The notes beneath the pieces were generated by a model. The model searched no databases, had not been told where the DNA came from, and saw nothing but the letters and a program-made list of their open reading frames with translations. Of a DNA stretch of 64,000 nt, positions 49,247 through 61,418 are shown piece by piece. Every line of letters starts with the position of its first letter. Within the stretch, counting starts at the first letter, position 1. The position numbers were made by a program, and so were the translations under genes. Origin of the DNA: Polytrichum commune (lineage: Eukaryota; Streptophyta; Polytrichopsida; Polytrichales; Polytrichaceae); contig OX485803.1 of the NCBI GenBank assembly GCA_950295325.1, positions 51,659,554-51,723,553 of the forward strand, given 5' to 3'.

Positions 49247-50167
49247 TGTGCTCCCTCTTCTAAGACGGGTTGGCTAATGCAAAGGTAACCTCCCGCCATT
49301 CATTCCTAACGTTGACATTCTTGCCGACAATAAATAATCAATTGACTCGCACCGCACATGTCCAACCCCGTGCAACACGCATGTTCATTATTTTCAAAGA
49401 AAATACTATACATTCACCTCGTACTCTATTGACAGAAGCCCACCGGTTGTTCAACCTGGCAAAATGAACATCACTCATGTTGCGTGTCGTTCAATCTGCA
49501 AGGGTGACCCCCAACACAAGTGAAGGATAGTTCTTGCCCAAACTGGAGATGTAGCACCTTAGTTAACATTGAGTAATGTTGTGACAATTTTGATACCATC
49601 GTTGATATTGATAACCGATCCCATACGTTCACCTTCACATCTAGTTAACCATGTCCATGTGATTGGTGTAAGTTACACTCTTGCTTTCAAGTTCCAAAAC
49701 CCTCGATGTTGTTTTGAGACTTGCTATGACATTACACACGGGTCTCGTCATCAAAATTCGTGAGGATATGGAACGGAAGGCAATGAAGGGGCACTCGCTC
49801 GGTGGCAGGCGAACAAGAGCAAGGAAAATCGTAAGGCGGATTCGGAGAAGTGGAGGTGGCAGGGAACGCTTTGAAGGAAGGCTTTGTTGGGTGGCATCAC
49901 ATCACATATAAGAGATAATAATACCCCCCCCCCCTCCCCCCTTCCAACGGTGAGTGGCCATAGCTTTGGCAATAAGTCGCCAGGTGGCACTGCGGCCACG
50001 CCCTTTGATTGGTGGAGGGCGACCCGATGAGGAGTCATGAATTTCATGCCCATCCTTGACGGTGAAGGCCGAACTTAACTTAGAGAATTGATGGGATGGG
50101 TACGAGCATTCGTACTTGGAGAGGTGTATTGGGCCATAAGCACTAAAGGATACGTAAATCTCGAGGT
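49247..50167. other. Intergenic; locally GC-rich, no gene recognised
   Basis: 49.75-50.05 kb is richer in GC than its surroundings and open in several frames on both strands, which reflects composition rather than a gene. C11 and C7 runs flank a T at 49924-49942. Confidence 0.4.
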
Positions 50168-51083
50168 GGGGGGTGAGAGGGAGTTGTTTATCACATATGA
50201 GTGAACTTCTCATCCATCCAACATAACAACTTCACCCATTATGGTTGAGTTTTGTGGCCGGTTTATCCCAAATGACATGGACTAGATTGATTCACGGGTT
50301 TCAAGACTACTTTGTGTCTTGAATCGAGTGAAGAAGTAACATGTAGGGATGGTAAGCGAAGCTCCTTATCCAACTTAAGCTAGAAGTTCGTGATGTCTGT
50401 GGACACTTGTCCATTAAGAATGTGACAAGGTAGTGGATTTTTTTTTTGGAAATAGTTTGGAGGTTATTTGGTTCTGAAGTAACATCAAAGACCTTCGGTC
50501 AATTTAGTGGGATTCAATTGGAATGATCGGTCTTCACCATGTAAATTTCTTCGTTTTTTAACAATGCTCTTTCATTCATGCTGGATGAGTTTACATAGAC
50601 GCAACAAACACCAAGCTTCCAGTTCTACTTAACGAAATGAAGTTTACCTACATGGTGAGGGTTGATTCATTTCATTGGACCAAGCTAGACTACTACGTAA
50701 GGTTTCTAGTGTCATTTTTGGAGTCATATCATACCAATATACAAATGTGCATGCTATAGATTTCCCTTTGCATGTTCATTTTTGGTATGGATAAATTCAC
50801 TTAGGCTTCCTAAACTAAAGTCTTTTTTTGGAACCAGTTGTTGGGGGACAAATTTCTCCGTTCGATATTCGAAAAGTGCGTTTTCAAAATATTATTTATT
50901 CCAAATTTATTTAGGAGACTATTATAGAGATATGTATTCAATATTGAAATTAACTTTAGCAACCCTTAATTAGTATAGTCCACGTCATTTGAGATGAATC
51001 AACCACAACCCTATAGAGGGTCAAGTTTTCATGCTAGGTGAATGAGAGGTGCGCTCGTATGCGATACTTCTCTCTCTCCCTTA
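50168..51083. mobile_element. MITE-like element, family C, long copy
   Basis: Left end near 50168 (GTGAGAGGGAGTTGTTTATC, then CTTCTCATCCATCCAACATA); right end near 51020-51083 (GTGAATGAGAGGTGCGCTCG to CTCTCTCTCCC), inverted relative to the left. About 0.9 kb, so it may be closer to the parent of the short family C copies. No transposase frame recognised. Confidence 0.5.
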
Positions 51084-51752
51084 AGGTAGACAAGCCTATT
51101 ATGGCTACTTCTTCATAAGTTTTGGCTCTTCTAAGGTGCTACAAATATACAACCCGATTCTTTTACAATTCTCATGACTTAAGACTGAAATTACGATGAT
51201 TTAGTCTAAAATCATGACAAAGCCTTCGAGAACATATATGCAATCTCCGTACGTGACTACATAAATGTGCTTAACGTGGTTAGTGTTGAGTGGATGTTGA
51301 TCATTGACTTTTTCCCTATCCCAACCATTAAGCCGTTGTATCAATCCTTTAGATAATATGAAAGTCTTCATTCTAAGAGGATAGTGAATCAATGTGCACC
51401 CAAAAGTTGATGTCGGAATGAGGCTCAGCCATTCATGTACCTTAGCACAAACGGATGCCTTATTGAGTTTAGTGTGATGTGTGGTTCCACATTCGGTGCA
51501 ACTCTTAAAGGTTCTTGTTTGTCAACAAGAAGTTGATTATTTTGGCGAGAGTTGATTAGCTTCGTGAGTTAGAGTATCAAGTTTAGCACGTGCGACTTTA
51601 CTTTAGTTTGTGGTTCATCTGGCCATTAAGGCAAGGAGGGTGTGCAAATAACTTTTGCCTAAAGTAATGTGGCCATCAAACTATCCATTTAGTAACCAAC
51701 TGCTAGTTACAAATGAACCGGTTGAGTTTGAGAAATATTCAGTTAAGGAGAA
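51084..51752. other. Intergenic; internal part of a family B relative at its right end
   Basis: Mostly unrecognised. The last 60 bases (AACCGGTTGAGTTTGAGAAA) match the inner right arm of the long-TIR element at 39.98-40.75 kb. Confidence 0.4.
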
Positions 51753-52153
51753 GGGGTGAGTTTCCATGTAGGCCGCTTGTCCACTAGATTCTAGGGAAAT
51801 AACGGGTTGGATGTGTTCACATGTAGTTTAGGACAAGTTGTCATTCTACCACATTCTGGCATCCCGTTAGAATGTGGGGGGTTGTGGACACGGCCGCTAG
51901 ACTTCCATGCACCCACTAAAGCATCTTCAACCTACAAGTTTCGATTACCAAAGAATTGAAGACCCAGTTTTAGAAGGAGGAGGAGATTTTAATGTGGAGG
52001 AAGAGGTTAGTAGGTGGGTCCGTGTTTGAGAAGATGGGAGTAGCTAGTTGGCACATACAAACCCTACCCCACTAGACTCCCTCTACATTTGGGTGTGTTT
52101 GATCTTAATCACACTAGAATTTGGTGGACAATCGGCCTACACGAAAACTCACC
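51753..52153. mobile_element. Inverted-repeat element with GTGAGTTTCCATGTAGGCCG ends, nested
   Basis: Left end GGTGAGTTTCCATGTAGGCC, then GTCCACTAGATTCTAG; right end CTAGAATTTGGTGGAC to CGGCCTACACGAAAACTCACC. The ends resemble the small Harbinger-like MITE at 9193. It lies within a family B copy, since family B sequence resumes just to its right. About 400 bp, no coding capacity. Confidence 0.65.
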
Positions 52154-52338
52154 TTAAGACTTCAAGATAATCACCGATCGTTTTTAGAGTAATATATGGA
52201 ATACAACTCACATGAATAAATAAAACCCAAAAGACCACAACATGTACCCAACTGAACTTGAAAACACTAAGATTTTGATTGATAATGCCCAAAAATCTCC
52301 GTAGACGCTCGTAACAAACTTATTAATAGGGGTGCTTT
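52154..52338. mobile_element. Family B right arm, fragment
   Basis: AATCACCGATCGTTTTTAGA..., TGAACTTGAAAACACTAAGA and CCAAAAATCTCCGTAGAC line up with the right arm of the element at 39975-40752. Confidence 0.5.
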
Positions 52339-52720
52339 ACTACATTAAAATATGATATTTGGTGTCACCAATTCTATTTGTCTTCCTCAATACTAATTGT
52401 ACACCATGGGTATAGTGTTACCAACACTAAATGTTAACCCAAAATTATTTGCCATTCCTTGTAAATTTTTAGGGGAATTATGCATCTACAGTGTTGCAAC
52501 TATTGTCACTTACCAAGTGGTTTTTCATCCAAAATCAATCATCCATGACAATATTTCATCACAAGTTGCTGACAAGAGAAGGTAGGGTTTTGGCCAATGG
52601 ATGAACTCATCCATCATCCATGACAATATATTTGTTCACTTATCCATAAGAAGTGTCAACCAAGAGTCAGCACAGTGACAAAAAATACCATATGACACTA
52701 AATATTAGATTTAGTGTATT
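52339..52720. mobile_element. MITE, family A, copy 4 (degraded ends)
   Basis: Begins ACTACATTAAAATATGATATT and ends with ATTAGATTTAGTGTATTG. The interior matches the other family A copies, in the opposite orientation to the one at 48881. Confidence 0.6.
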
Positions 52721-52764
52721 GTTCTCCCTCTTTGGTATGACATGTTTGGGAAACACAAAAAAAA

Positions 52765-53476
52765 TCGTATTATCGAGGTGTCGTCTTCTCATGAATATGA
52801 CAAATGGCGTAAAGTTGTCGTATTATTAAGGGAATACAAAAACATAAGTAACATGAGCTTACAAATATATGCAACCAGTTTAAGCAATATAGATGGTATG
52901 AAATAATAACTTATAACTCCTAACAAATATAAATATCCTCAAGAACTCTTGAAATAGGAGTTCAAAGGTCTTTGGTGTTGTCTACGCAAGTTAGCAACTG
53001 TCATCTTATCTAAATGCCCTACTAAGTTTTGAAAACTAATCATTTCATTAACACCAAAATATAAAGAGTTCTCTAATAAGAAACTAGACAACAATGATGC
53101 ATGACGTTGAGCATTGAGATACTGGTGACACTATATCACATGTGTACAAGGCAACATACTAGGCAGGAGGCCACTCTAACCCTACCATATCCATTCTAAA
53201 CTAATAACCTAATTATTAGTAAGTTCCCAATGATAAGTGAAGTTCCCAAGTAGTTCCCAAGTGAAAATGGGTGTATTTTAGATGTACATAACATAGATGA
53301 CATGAATTTTAGCATTAACTACCTTTACAATATGACAAAATGGAGATTATAAATGTCACATTATCAAGTGTCGTAGTCGTATAAAAAAAGGAGTTTTGAA
53401 CTAAAAAATTTGGTCTTGCAAAAATGTGTCATAATATCGAGGGTGTCGTATAAACGAGTGTCATATTAACGGGGTC
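52765..53476 (+). repeat. Element with direct GTCGTATTAACGAGG-type repeats
   Basis: TCGTATTATCGAGGTGTCG at 52765 and a three-unit array at 53425-53476 (GTGTCATAATATCGAGG, GTGTCGTATAAACGA, GTGTCATATTAACGGGG) bound about 700 bp. Such 17-bp repeats at element ends occur in some plant hAT-like elements. No inverted termini were found. Confidence 0.45.
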
Positions 53477-55269
53477 AGATTGTAGTGTAAGTTCTTTGGT
53501 CTCAAAGAATAGTCACTCGAGGTAGTGGGCCTGTTGTGGGCATGAACAACTCCACTTACACTTATGACCTAATTTGGACAAGCTCGGGAATTGCCTCATT
53601 TAGTCAACAATCGGAACTCACAAAGTTTGACATTTTAAGTTTCATAATCAACAAAGTTGTAAGAGGTCATGTTTCATATTTTGTTCATCTCTAAAGACCA
53701 CATAGATCTTCCCTATTATGTTAATGATTGGGAACCAAATGAATCAGGTATTGTGTTTTTTTACTTTTTATTTTGGCTCAAATTGAAAATCCAATTGCAA
53801 GAAAGGAACCGAAACCAAGTATTGTATTGTAAATACACTACCAAATATCATTATAACCATGCCTTTTTGGTGTCACATTTTCAATTCAACCCTTGCGAAT
53901 CACTCAATTTTAGGTTTCTAATAAAGAAGAGTGACCGAAAAAGGCCCACATTCCTTACCCATTTCATGGGTCATACACACATGGGGCTTAATCTATGTTT
54001 GATAATTTGACATTACACAACAAGCGGCTTTGTCATGAGAGGTTTTGACTTCATAATACCTTATCTAGAAATTCAAAATAAATAAAAATCAACAAAACTT
54101 CAAGTATCAATGTATTACAATTCTTAATTTGTTCATAGTATATTATAAACTGAAAAACCTGTAATAATACCAACAGTTAGCGAAAGTAAATTCATAGACA
54201 TGCTTACTTTGCAGTTAGAGGAGACTCTTACAGGACAACTTACGGTGTGAAGGCATGAAAGAATTCTTGTAATGCTAACTTTGTGGGGACCTTATGCAAT
54301 GAACATTATGAAAATAATAGAACAATTGCTCATATCATTATACGCTAGCCTTGTAGCCATTATTAACACACAAAAATCTCCTATGACATTCATAACATCA
54401 TTTAGATCCATAACAATGTTTTGTGGGACTGACAATATTCCCGAATATTCCCACATTCAGACTAAATAATGTTTTGTCCTTTTTTTCACATACAACTCAA
54501 ACATTATATACCAATCAGATAACCCATCAAACACTCGCCATTCAAACACAACCACCCAGAAAATTTATTGGCAACATCCTTAGCCCATCATATCACCCCG
54601 CTCCAACACAAATCATCATCCAAAAAGCACGGGTGCATTCCGGATTTAAAGAAATGCAATAGAAGACACCCTAGCAAACCAAAGCATATGACAAAAGACA
54701 CATGCAACCCCCCCCCCCCCCTCCAACACACACACACATACTAATAACACACAACGTCCTATAAAGACTATGAAGATCCCCGTCAACCATTAAACGTACA
54801 TGGCATAATCATCAACCTACAAACAAAATTACATAGGAAAACACAAAACCAAAACATCATGTTTTGATGCATCGACATGTTTCGATATGCTAATAAATGT
54901 GTCATTTGTGATTAAGCCAATTAAAAAAACATCAAACCAAATATGGGTTGGTACTTAAAACAAAAAGTAGACATGTCCAAACTGGTTACCTATCTCAATC
55001 AGTTACCTAACGTACATATGAGTGATATGTGGTTTGGTGTGGCTCCAAGAATAGATACCCATTAACAAATATCCACATGCTTAAAACATATTGGACTGCA
55101 TGCTCAAAACATGATAACCATTTTAGGGTCAATAGCTAACATAATTGGAGGACCTATACGACCATATATTCAATGCACGAATCCTAACTTTGATAATGAA
55201 TAAGATATCAGTATGAACTCTGAAAATTGTGGGGAGAGTGGCTAAAGCCTCAACTTGGTTTTGCTAATA
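53477..55269. other. Intergenic; nothing recognised
   Basis: Contains 14 C at 54708-54721 followed by (CA)n. Frames here are short or low in complexity. Confidence 0.45.
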
Positions 55270-55423
55270 GCCCACCCACACTTACTGATGCAGACCACCA
55301 TTGAACGGCGAACACCAACACTAGTTGCAACCAGCGGCTCTTACTGGTTAAACCAACTCCAAAAATGGCCCCTGCTGGTAGGAACCGTTCACTAGCGGTC
55401 CGAATCAGTAAGTGTGGGTGGGC
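55270..55423. mobile_element. Mariner/Stowaway-like MITE with TA flanks
   Basis: Exact 20-bp terminal repeats: GCCCACCCACACTTACTGAT at the left and its inverse ATCAGTAAGTGTGGGTGGGC at the right, with weaker pairing inside. A TA dinucleotide flanks each end (55268-55269 and 55424-55425), the target duplication of Tc1/mariner elements. Perfect ends suggest recent movement. The GC-rich termini are unusual for Stowaway. Confidence 0.7.
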
Positions 55424-58304
55424 TATAACTTTTTCATATTGATCACGGGCTTCACATCCCAGGAGACGTGGGCTACTTGGAAGAAAGTAACCGTTTAAGG
55501 CCCAATTACCCTTACGGTGTTTCCAACTTTCTCAAAGATGTAACATTGATAGTAAAGGTTTTGGGGAAGTGTTATAATGCCCCCCCCCCCCCTCCGATAT
55601 TCTGGGAGGGTGAGAGCGGGGCCGTTGAATGAGTGGTAGTTCCGTAAATGAACTGGCAACGGTGAAACACTTTAACGCATCCATTCATCGATTCAACCCC
55701 TTTAAAAATTTGCCGACAAATGTCGGTAGATCCTAGGCCACGTCACCCTACGGTTTCGGGCAAAAAAAATAAATGTCTTTTTGCAAGAGTATTAATAAGT
55801 GTGTACCTTGAATCTCATGGAGACATCGAAACGGTGTAACATGTGCTCGGGTTACATGACTAGGAGGCGTAATTAGGAGGGGGTCGGATTTAACGCCCTC
55901 TACCTTAACCTGAATTTACTCGATCAAACACCCCTTGATGTTGTTAGTGCTTGGTGTACAACATGTGGTCAATCCCTAAGGTCTAGTTTTAGGTCACACA
56001 AGACATTCATTCATTCATCACCTTCCAAAATCTTTTTTTTTCTAGTTGGACAACGAACACGTTGTAAGTAAAATTACGAGCCGATAATAACGTTCATTTC
56101 TATAAGATAATGTGTCCTCTTGAATGTGAGTGAAATGCTCGCGTGCCCTTTATACCTCCGACCTTATATGATTGCACTAAACCTTAAGCTTGACTTATTA
56201 TTACGAAAGAGTTTGAATAATTTGTTGAAGGTCGGTGTTAGATGAGTACTTAGTCAATGCCAGCCAGCCTCATGATTTTGTGAATTATGTGGGGTTTATT
56301 ATTCCGGCTTATCAACTGATTGGCAGCACGGAGGTCGAGGCATCCATAGTGGACCGGGTCCATTTTCGCCGCTCACTAGGGTACGTGTGATGCCAACGTG
56401 GATGAGGTCTATGTTTTTTGAGGTGAATGGAGTTAAGGTTCAAGCTTACGTGCTGGTGGCATGTGATTGCTTGTTCTCATAAGAGTTTTGACAACTGTCG
56501 TAGTCAAGAGTTAGCATTTAGATGAGAGGCTATGGAGTTAAACTTATAGATTGACTGATTGTGTGTTCCCCTAAACTTTATGGCTTCAAAATTTGTAGCA
56601 ATATTCATATTTATGGGATTTTTATTTTTATTTTTTATTTGGCGTTCTCCGTAGAATTTGTTTCTCTTTGCAAGAAAATAATTCCCCGTTATTGCTCTTT
56701 CTGAATAGATGCAAACTCTCTTACTCCTTCGGTGAGATGAATTTAGAGAAGTGCAAACTCAATTTCATGATTTTACAAACCAATTTAGGAATATGTTCCT
56801 ATTTATTTCATTGGAATCATGAATCAAGTTCAGTATATAGACAACCAACTAGACTTGAATTTTTGACTGATTTCACTACATGTTGTGAACAATTTCATAA
56901 TTTGGTACCCATATTCACAAACACGCAACATGAAGGAAGGAGCACTCAATTGGTCAATCTAGCATAAAGTTGTGGCAGCCAATTCATGGAGAACCAAATA
57001 TATCTAAGATGTTGACAACAAATGTCATATGTGCATGGCGGACATCCATAAGCCATTCCACATAGGTTTTGGGATTGTAAGGTGGCCTGCAAAGCATGGG
57101 ACTTTTGTGTCAATGTCATTAATATCATGAAAGCAAAAATCTTGACAAAGGGGTCTTTGGAAACCACTTGATTGGCAAGATGGGATTTTTGGCAAGAAAT
57201 TTTTAACCTCACTTAGCCAATTCTCTAGAATTTGATTTATACTTAAAGGCATCATGACATGGACCATCTGGATTTAAAGGAATGATCTCACTTTCAACAA
57301 CAGTGGATGGGAGGCCGTTAATCCAAACAAATGATGTGGCAAAGCCTCCTTGAGTCTGCTAGAATCGCGTGGGATGTTGCTCGTAAAGACGAGGATAGAG
57401 CCACCATCTATGATGATGCGATTAGGAATAATGACAAAGTTTGGGGAGTTATGGAACTTTTCTACCACAAAGATGGCACTAGCAACATGCATTGGCACAT
57501 CATAGCACCTAATGTTGGCTTAGTCAATCATGTATAGAGTGTTTATAGGTCATGATATGTTCTCGTTTTATTGGGTGCACCGAAGAGAGCCCCACCACAC
57601 TCTCATTGACAAGTCCCCTGATGACTTTTGTTTGGTTACTTGGCATTGAAATAAAGATGTTTCGATTGTCTCAAAAACAAATTCCACAAATTGTATAACT
57701 TTATTTCACTACGAACAGTAAGTCATGTATAGGGTTCCCCTAATCAACCCCCATGACAAGCTCTACCAAAATTTTGATTGACCTCTCTTATCCAACCTCT
57801 CACGTTCTACACTTTGCTCAAGCAGCCAACACTCTTCCCACAATGAAATCCACAACCACACTACACTCTCAAATCCACGAGATTGCACGCTCCAACTACA
57901 TTGGGTTTGTGTTGTTTGCTTCAATGTTTAGCAATCAAAGACCAGAGAAGAAGTGGCATTGCTTGCTTCCGACTTCAAGGTATTGTTATGAAAGACCAAA
58001 GAAAAACTAGACGTCAAGGTAGAGGATTCCATGCAAACATAATTACGAAGAGGAATCAATATACAACGAGAAGGCTAAGAATGCCAAACCAAGAGACAAG
58101 AAGTTGAGAATACGAAAACCACAACGAGTGAAAAGATTTATGAAATTGGCTTGGAAGATTCATGAAGTTGCTAGTGTTGAACGTCCACTATCATGAAATT
58201 GAGGTGTGCCACATGTCAAGTTGGTTCAAAAGAACCGTGAACTAATGTAGAAGGTTAATGAAATTGGTAGAACACTCTTGTAATATTGGTTGGAAGGTTC
58301 ATGA
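55424..58304. other. Intergenic; C homopolymer; unresolved frames near 57.3 kb
   Basis: 13 C at 55580-55592. Around 57.27-57.54 kb both strands are open (plus 57331-57537 and minus 57498-57274) and both translations look protein-like, so neither can be preferred; probably a transposon remnant. Nothing else recognised. Confidence 0.35.
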
Positions 58305-58580
58305 ACTACAATGTCTTGTCTAATTAGTGTGGGTCTGAGATTCATGTGGGTTGGAATTTAGTGTAGCCCACATGAACTTTATAGTACTTGCCCTGGTTAA
58401 CTTTAGTAATTTTATAGTACTTACCTTGTCTTGAATTTTCATCCAAATATGCAGACGAAGAAACCCCCACTAATTTTTCACACTTGAAATTACAGTGGAC
58501 CATTTCAAATTATAATCAACAACAGTTGTGGGTAGTTAACAAATAGTGTGACCCACACTAATTAGACAAAACAATGTAGC
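58305..58580. mobile_element. Inverted-repeat MITE (TGTCTAATTAGTGTGGGTC arms)
   Basis: Left ACTACAATGTCTTGTCTAAT continuing TAGTGTGGGTC; right GACCCACACTAATTAGACAA continuing AACAATGTAGC. About 32 bp of near-perfect inverted repeat, 276 bp overall. No clear target duplication, no coding capacity. Confidence 0.7.
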
Positions 58581-60412
58581 TTGGAGCCTTCATGAAATTG
58601 GGTTTGCACTTTTGTGATGTCATCTTACCAAAGGAGTATTTTATCGGTTATAGATGCCTCACACTTGAGTACATTAAGATATGGTGAATAATATTGAGTC
58701 AGCCTATTGTCTTTCTTGTTGATTTTATTACAATTATTACAATCATTGTTTGGTTGGTCCGTCTGGTATGTAGTAATGAACGAGGAGAAGCGGCCACTAA
58801 GTTACAGATGAAGTGGTTGAGTTTGAGAAATAACTGGGTGATGTTCAAGCCTTCAGGAAAATTACCGATCACTTTAGAGACATTCATGGAATACACCTCA
58901 AATTCATAATAGAAACACTAGGTTTTTGACTGATTGTGTCCTAAAACATCCCGGACACTGGGTATGTAGGCCCGAAAAGTTTGAGCATCTTTGGTGAACA
59001 CAAATCCAGCCAAACGAGCACTTTTGAAAGCTAAGGAGATGGTGCTAACCGTCACTTTAAATCCTGAGTGTTTATGCTATTATTGTACGAGAATATTCTA
59101 CAAAACTCTCTCATTTGCAATCGACAAGGGCTTCCAACGCACCAAAGCTTGTCATATTTGAATTCCGTATCTAAAAGTTATAAGGGTTCAAAGTTTGATT
59201 GGTAGATGAGCCAAAACCAACAAAAGGTTAACGAAATGAAATTGTAGACCATTGGTATTTTAGTGAGAATTTTTGGAATTATAATAATAATAATACCTCT
59301 TTTATTAGGAGCAACCTTCCTAGTTCTAACTAAACGTAAAGTAGTGACCTCAGTCGATGTTAAGGTGTTGGACATTCTCAAAATCAAGATGTACTTATTG
59401 TGAAATATTTTTGAGTGTTGGTTTTGGCACCATCCACCTTGGGTGTTTACAAAGTTTCTCACTTCTCATTATGGGAAAGAGTTTTATTACTTTAAAAAGA
59501 AACAACAACCATGTGGACGATATTGTTGCATCATCTTTTATTTATGGATAATCATGTTACAAACATGTAATTATATTTAGCACCTTCTTGTTTGAATGGT
59601 TATGGACATTTTGCATTGATTTGGTTTCATGGCATGGAGCCCCCTTGGAAATATAAACTACCATGGGAAAAAGTCTAAGCCCTCAATCCAAAGTATTTAA
59701 GGGTGAACCACTCAATCATCACCTCATTTAGAAATCGTCATATGAGCCAACATATTGTGTACCAAATTCTTGAACAATGTGAATAATTCAACCCCATGAA
59801 AATGACGTCAAATAGATGACCAAATGGTGGATCTAATTCACGACCACTTGATATATTTAGCCGAGTCCATTGAACGGCCATAACCTAATACAAGCTAACC
59901 TCCCCTTGACTACAATGGTTGTGGTAAACACCATGGGTATATTTATGGTGTGACTTACCCTTCACATCCCTACATTGTGGCCCATGGTATACACCATCAT
60001 GCAACATTACTTACACTTGAATTTTCAACTGGTCGCTATGTTATGGTTCTTTCATTTCTAGTCGTGGAAAGGATATCAATCCAAAGTCATTGCAAACACG
60101 ACTCCAAAATGTGCGAATTCATTTCCTTAGTCCAAGAATCGAGGGAGAAAACATTAGAACCCTACATCTTAACAATATGTGTAGTTGATTTTTGAATGAT
60201 CACTGCGGCCAACCAACTAAGGATTAGAAGGCAATGTTAATGTCTTTTGAAAGAACACGAAAAGCTCTACAAGATAAACCTTCTTGTTGTTAAATAAACA
60301 AAAAAGATGTGAAGGAGATAAGATCATGTGCTTTTTGCACCACCGATATTATATTATCAAAAGAAAACTAGTCCATTACACCCATCTATTGCGACTCAAT
60401 CTTTGTGACTCG
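58581..60412. other. Intergenic; family B right arm at about 58.80-58.96 kb
   Basis: GTTGAGTTTGAGAAATAACTG, then ACCGATCACTTTAGAG and AACACTAGGTTTTTGACTGA repeat the right arm of the long-TIR element. The remainder is not recognised. Confidence 0.4.
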
Positions 60413-60542
60413 TGGCAAGGAAATGCATAAGTAAATCATGTTGGCTATACCCGGAGGTTTTTGGCTATGATTTCTCGACAATGGGTAACCAAAATCCTCT
60501 TGGTTGACAACCAAAATGATTTATTTGTGCATTTCCTTGCCA
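60413..60542. mobile_element. MITE, family D (TGGCAAGGAAATGCA ends)
   Basis: Foldback of 130 bp: left TGGCAAGGAAATGCATAAGT continuing AAATCATGTTGG; right CCAAAATGATTTATTTGTGC continuing ATTTCCTTGCCA. A degraded relative is at 30685. Confidence 0.75.
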
Positions 60543-61130
60543 TGAATCTCAATGTCCAAGTCACAATGGTTGGTTGCAATGAACTAATTTTAGTATGGTG
60601 TACAATGTAGGTTGATAAACAATGTGCACCCACAATATTATGCCCATTGCTTTGAGTGGGTTCCTCATTATTAGTGTGGCCCATGATATTCACGGTATCG
60701 GTTGAGAAAGGAGTCATTTGGTGCTATTGGGCAAGATAGTGCCACTAGTGAGGAGATGCAGTAGAGGTGTGATTATTCTTATTATTCTTATTATTCTTAT
60801 TGTTGTTGTTGTTGTTGTTATTCGACCACCAGGATCCATGTCGGTCACCTGAAAATCATCCACTTGGTTCTCTTTTGGTCCTTCTTCCCTCTCCTTTTGT
60901 TCCTTCTTTCACCCACAATGATTGCACTATTCTTAACTTCTACCAAGTCTCTTCAAACAAATGAACTTTTTGAGATTTTGGACGACATGGTATGTGTCGT
61001 TCGATTTTATTTTATGTTTAGCATCAAGATGTAAGCACACAACAATGGGGGCTTGGAATTTACGGTGGTTGTGTTTGGGGTATGGTAAACACATGTGTAT
61101 TTAGCATTTGTGGTCAATTCATCCCAACTT
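60543..61130. other. Intergenic; microsatellite at about 60.77-60.82 kb
   Basis: A compound TTATTC / TTG trinucleotide-type repeat. Nothing else recognised. Confidence 0.5.
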
Positions 61131-61378
61131 AATTGGAGAGAGGGAATTATTGCATACAAGCATATCATTCATTCATCCAATGTGAAATTCTTGAAATAGT
61201 ATGTATCCCATATATTATTACATTAGGTTAAGTGGACACGATAGTTAGTTTAAAAGTCCTTAGATTAGTGTTGTCTAGTCCTTTGAAATAAACCGGCCAC
61301 TAACCTTATGAGAGGTCAAGTTTTAGTGTTGGATGAATGAGAGATACGTTTGTATGCGATAATTCTCTGTCTCCAATT
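61131..61378. mobile_element. MITE, family C, copy with about 60-bp terminal repeats
   Basis: Left AATTGGAGAGAGGGAATTAT, then ATTCATTCATCCAATG; right GTTGGATGAATGAGAGATAC, then GCGATAATTCTCTGTCTCCAATT. Best-preserved termini of the three family C copies. Confidence 0.75.
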
Positions 61379-61418
61379 GGATCTCATTATGTTAATTGGA
61401 GTTCATTGTTGTCAACTC

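Noticed and set aside
49751-50213. GC-rich overlapping frames on both strands
   Set aside because: Openness in several frames follows from base composition; no domain, start context or splice logic.
57274-57537. Protein-like frames on both strands
   Set aside because: Both strands look equally plausible and neither matches a family I know, so no gene is called.
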